From an uncultured Clostridium sp. (lineage in GTDB: Bacteria > Bacillota > Clostridia > Clostridiales > Clostridiaceae): a DNA stretch of 64,000 bases. The stretch covers positions 62,001-126,000 of the forward strand of contig URKQ01000005.1 in assembly GCA_900548455.1 (NCBI GenBank). The letters run 5' to 3'. Position numbers and translations under genes: made by a program. The notes below the pieces were generated by a model. It made no database searches. It was not told where the DNA came from and saw nothing but the letters and a program-made list of their open reading frames with translations. Positions 61,402 to 64,000 of the stretch are shown piece after piece (position 1 is the stretch's first letter; each line of letters starts with the position of its first letter).

Positions 61402-62658
61402 TTATATATTTTCTGGATCTTCTAGTGAAATAGTAATATCACCTTTAACTTTTAATAAACTTTCCTTTGATAAAAGTATCTTTTCCATCTCAGATGGAGC
61501 TAAGTGATTTCTCTTAAAAGTTGCAATTGTTTCTCCCTCAGATTTAACAACTAAAACTTTATTGTGATATATATTATTCACTCTCATAAATACAGTTAGC
61601 TTATCTTCTACAGCTTCCACATTAACCTTTTGAGGTACAGTGTAATTTACATTTTTACCATTAACAATATTATAGTATCCATGTTTGTTTAATTCTCCAT
61701 TTATATACTTTGCTGCACACTTTCCAGCATGTTTAGCTTCTTCACTTACAAAGTCAACTAAGTCATGAACATGTACAACATTTCCACAAGCAAATATACC
61801 CTCTGCTGATGTCTCCATACTTTCTGTTACTATTAATCCATTAGTTCTTCTATCTTTGTCTATTCCAGCTTTAGAAGATAATTCATTTTCTGGTATTAAA
61901 CCTACAGATAAAAGCAATGTATCACAATCAAATTCAATTTCAGTTCCTTCTATTGGTCTTTTATTTTCATCAACCTTAGAAATAATTACTTTCTCAAGTC
62001 TATCCTTTCCCACAACCTTTGTAACTGTGTGAGATAAATATAGAGGTATATCGTAATCTTGTAAGCATTGAACCATATTTCTATTAAGTCCATTAGAATA
62101 TGGCATAAGCTCTACTACTGCTTTAACTTTTGCTCCTTCAAGGGTCATTCTTCTAGCCATTATTAGTCCAATATCCCCAGAACCTAAAATTACAACTTCT
62201 TTTCCTGGCATATAGCCTTCCATATTTATATATCTTTGGGCAGCTCCTGCTGTGAAAACTCCTGATGGTCTATCACCTGGAATATTTATAGCTCCTCTAG
62301 TTCTTTCTCTACATCCCATAGCAAGTACTATAGCCTTAGATTTTAGTACTAAATAACCTTCTTCTTCATTTATTACATGAACTTCTTTCCCCTTTGTAAT
62401 TTCAAGAACCATTGTATTAAGCTTTACTTCTACCTCTGTGCTGTTTACCATCTCTATATATCTACCAGCATACTCAGGTCCTGTAAGCTCTTCTTTAAAG
62501 GTATGAAGTCCAAATCCATTGTGTATACATTGATTTAAAATTCCACCTAGCTCGTTATCTCTCTCTATAATTAAAATATTCTTTATACCATCATTATAAG
62601 CTTCATATGCAGCAGCAAGTCCTGCAGGACCTCCACCAATTACTATTAAATCATACAT
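61402..62658 (-). CDS. FAD/NAD(P)-dependent oxidoreductase of the Glp-type operon
   Basis: This 418-residue flavoprotein has an N-terminal FAD site (LIVIGGGPAGLAAAYEA), a second dinucleotide-binding site near residue 155 (VVILGSGDIGLIMARRM), and ATG-type text SAEGIFACGNVVHVHDLVDFV. CGREERTRGAINIPGDRP-like text (here CRERTRGAINIPGDRPSG) is also family-typical. There is no redox-active CxxC as in thioredoxin reductases. It probably passes electrons to or from the GlpA-like subunit. It starts 12 bases after the GlpA-like stop, with GGGGGCGAG as ribosome binding site. Confidence 0.92.
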   Translation of the reverse strand: MYDLIVIGGGPAGLAAAYEAYNDGIKNILIIERDNELGGILNQCIHNGFGLHTFKEELTGPEYAGRYIEMVNSTEVEVKLNTMVLEITKGKEVHVINEEEGYLVLKSKAIVLAMGCRERTRGAINIPGDRPSGVFTAGAAQRYINMEGYMPGKEVVILGSGDIGLIMARRMTLEGAKVKAVVELMPYSNGLNRNMVQCLQDYDIPLYLSHTVTKVVGKDRLEKVIISKVDENKRPIEGTEIEFDCDTLLLSVGLIPENELSSKAGIDKDRRTNGLIVTESMETSAEGIFACGNVVHVHDLVDFVSEEAKHAGKCAAKYINGELNKHGYYNIVNGKNVNYTVPQKVNVEAVEDKLTVFMRVNNIYHNKVLVVKSEGETIATFKRNHLAPSEMEKILLSKESLLKVKGDITISLEDPENI

Positions 62659-62670
62659 ATAACTCGCCCC

Positions 62671-64000
62671 CTACTTTGTCTTTCCTACTAGTATATAAGA
62701 ACCATCGTGTTCTTTGTCTATGGATTCCATAGGAATATTTAATTCCCTTGAAATTATCTCTTGAACTCTTGGTCCACAGAAACCACCTTGACATCTTCCC
62801 ATACCAGGTCTACATCTTCTTTTAACACCATCTAAAGTTATCCTTCCAAAGGATCTCTTTATACTGTCCACTATCTCACCTTCTGTTATGCTTTCACATC
62901 TGCAGACTATCTTTCCATATCTTCTGTCTTTCTCAATAAGCTCAGCTTTTTCTTCACTAGATAACTCCATAAAATTAATTTGCTTTCTTTGTCTTATAAA
63001 GTTTTCTTTTTTCTCTAGAGAAAGTCCTGAGGCTTTAAGTATTTCCACTACATCTAAAGCAATAGCTGGAGCAGAAGAAAGCCCTGGTGATTTTATACCA
63101 GCAACATCTATAAATCCTTTAACATCTTTAGCTTCCTCTACAATAAAGTCACCTCTATCAGGATTTGCTCTAAGTCCAGCAAAGTTTCTTATTCCTTCTC
63201 TAAAGTTAATTTTTTCAGTAGTTTTCTGTGCTGTATCTCTAATGTATGCTAAATTTTCTCCTGTTGTTGATACATTATCTTTCTCATCAACACTTTCAGC
63301 ATCTGGACCTACTAATAAATTTCCGTGAACAGTAGGGGTTACTAATATTCCTTTTCCAAGTTTTGATGGACATTGGAATAAAGTATGATTAACTAGTCCA
63401 CCTTGACTTTTGTCCATTACAAAATATTCTCCCTTTATAGGATTTATTTTAAAGGATTCTTTTGCTATCAAGTTATGAACCTTATCTGCATATACTCCTG
63501 CTGCATTAATAATATACTTAGCTTCTATTTTTTCTCCTCTATCATCAGTAAGAATAAAGGAATCTCTTTTATCTATATTTACAATTTTACTTCCAAGTTT
63601 TATTTCTCCACCATTAGTAATACCATTTTCAACTAAAGCTATTGTGTACTCAAAAGGTCCTACTATTCCACCAGTTGGAGCTAACAATGCACCTTTAACT
63701 TTTTCACTTACATTAGGTTCAACCTTTAATACCTCTTCACTAGTTAATAACTTAAGTCCTCTTACTCCAATTTTATTACCATTATCATAAAGGGCCTTTA
63801 TCGTTTCTAATTCCTCTTCACTAAAAGCTAAAACTAAAGATCCGTTTCTTTTAAATGGAACTGATAACTCTTTGCAAAGCTCCTCAAACATCTCATTTCC
63901 CTTAACATTATACTTTGCCATGAGTGTTCCCACTTTTGGATCATATCCAGCATGAACTATTGCAGAATTTGCCTTTGAAGTTCCCATGGAAACATCGTTT
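62671..64000 (-). CDS. GlpA-like glycerol-3-phosphate dehydrogenase family protein (5' end outside window)
   Basis: About 442 residues are visible; the reading frame stays open to the right edge (NDVSMGTSKANSAIVHAGYDP), so the FAD-binding N-terminus is missing only because the window ends. DAO-type FAD oxidoreductase motifs follow (INAAGVYADKVHNL, GPDAE, VAGIKSPGLSSAPAIA). The C-terminus holds a BFD-like [2Fe-2S] domain (CRCESITEGEI...CRPGMGRCQGGFCGPRV). This is the architecture of anaerobic GlpA or a related clostridial FAD dehydrogenase. It is the first visible gene of the operon with the oxidoreductase and the DUF1667 protein. Confidence 0.9.
   Translation of the reverse strand, partial: NDVSMGTSKANSAIVHAGYDPKVGTLMAKYNVKGNEMFEELCKELSVPFKRNGSLVLAFSEEELETIKALYDNGNKIGVRGLKLLTSEEVLKVEPNVSEKVKGALLAPTGGIVGPFEYTIALVENGITNGGEIKLGSKIVNIDKRDSFILTDDRGEKIEAKYIINAAGVYADKVHNLIAKESFKINPIKGEYFVMDKSQGGLVNHTLFQCPSKLGKGILVTPTVHGNLLVGPDAESVDEKDNVSTTGENLAYIRDTAQKTTEKINFREGIRNFAGLRANPDRGDFIVEEAKDVKGFIDVAGIKSPGLSSAPAIALDVVEILKASGLSLEKKENFIRQRKQINFMELSSEEKAELIEKDRRYGKIVCRCESITEGEIVDSIKRSFGRITLDGVKRRCRPGMGRCQGGFCGPRVQEIISRELNIPMESIDKEHDGSYILVGKTK

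Overview
The window looks like a chromosomal segment of a spore-forming, anaerobic Clostridium (cluster I-like). The DNA is very AT-rich, Shine-Dalgarno sites are strong (AGGAGG/GGAGG type) and several starts are TTG or GTG. It carries Csp-type germination proteases, a SleC cortex-lytic enzyme, CWB2 cell-wall-binding repeats, a membrane pyrophosphatase and a 2-hydroxyacyl-CoA-dehydratase-like iron-sulfur system. I see no rRNA, CRISPR array, intact prophage or complete insertion sequence. No organism name can be read from the sequence alone.

Layout. 1-7.8 kb: an initiator tRNA with its own promoter and terminator, a DUF2935 protein, an ABC-F ATPase, an rRNA methyltransferase, a small holin-like protein, a GC-richer structured island near 5.6 kb, a ComB-like phosphatase and a radical SAM protein. 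8-14 kb: a YkvI-type transporter, a PflA-like radical SAM protein, an MFS transporter and an OmpR/HAMP-kinase two-component pair. 14-17.2 kb: the germination pair csp-sleC, with a full Asp/His/Ser triad in the protease. 17.3-22 kb: a leftward cluster with an XRE/S24-fold regulator, DUF3783, cyclophilin, glutamate racemase, a conserved unknown protein and a striking fusion of a degenerate UvrD/PcrA-like ATPase with a LexA-type autoprotease. 22-31 kb: a membrane-anchored MutS-like ATPase, a pentapeptide-like K+ channel, an orphan sensor kinase, a GHL10/CWB2 surface protein and GlnRS. 31-43 kb: HelD, an ABC exporter pair, a double-cubane-cluster-type reductase locus (dehydratase-like protein, DUF3343 protein, activator ATPase, convergent cysteine desulfurase), an Na+/H+-pumping pyrophosphatase with an unexplained structured leader, and a TtcA-like protein.

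43.3-54.5 kb is the most unusual region. Six Csp-like subtilases lie head to tail as three copies of a two-gene (A-B) unit of about 3.7 kb. The A and B types differ from each other, but each is highly similar across its three copies. All six keep Asp, His and Ser, and the A and B genes are overlapping or nearly so. Copies 1 and 2 share a nearly identical stretch around the catalytic Asp, suggesting recent gene conversion. With the separate csp-sleC pair, the window holds seven Csp-family proteases. 54.5-64 kb: DUF1622, YhgE/Pip, mannose-6-phosphate isomerase, two exported cell-wall enzymes, an unknown small protein with a sequestered ribosome binding site, and a GlpA/oxidoreductase/DUF1667 operon that runs off the right edge.

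Functional threads: spore germination and cortex lysis (csp, sleC, csp array); cell-wall remodelling (amidase_6 protein, M15 peptidase, GHL10/CWB2 protein, racemase); stress or DNA-linked control (LexA-ATPase fusion, XRE-S24 protein, MutS-like protein, HelD); and low-potential redox chemistry (double-cubane-type locus, radical SAM enzymes, Glp operon). Genes are mostly in short operons separated by good intrinsic terminators.
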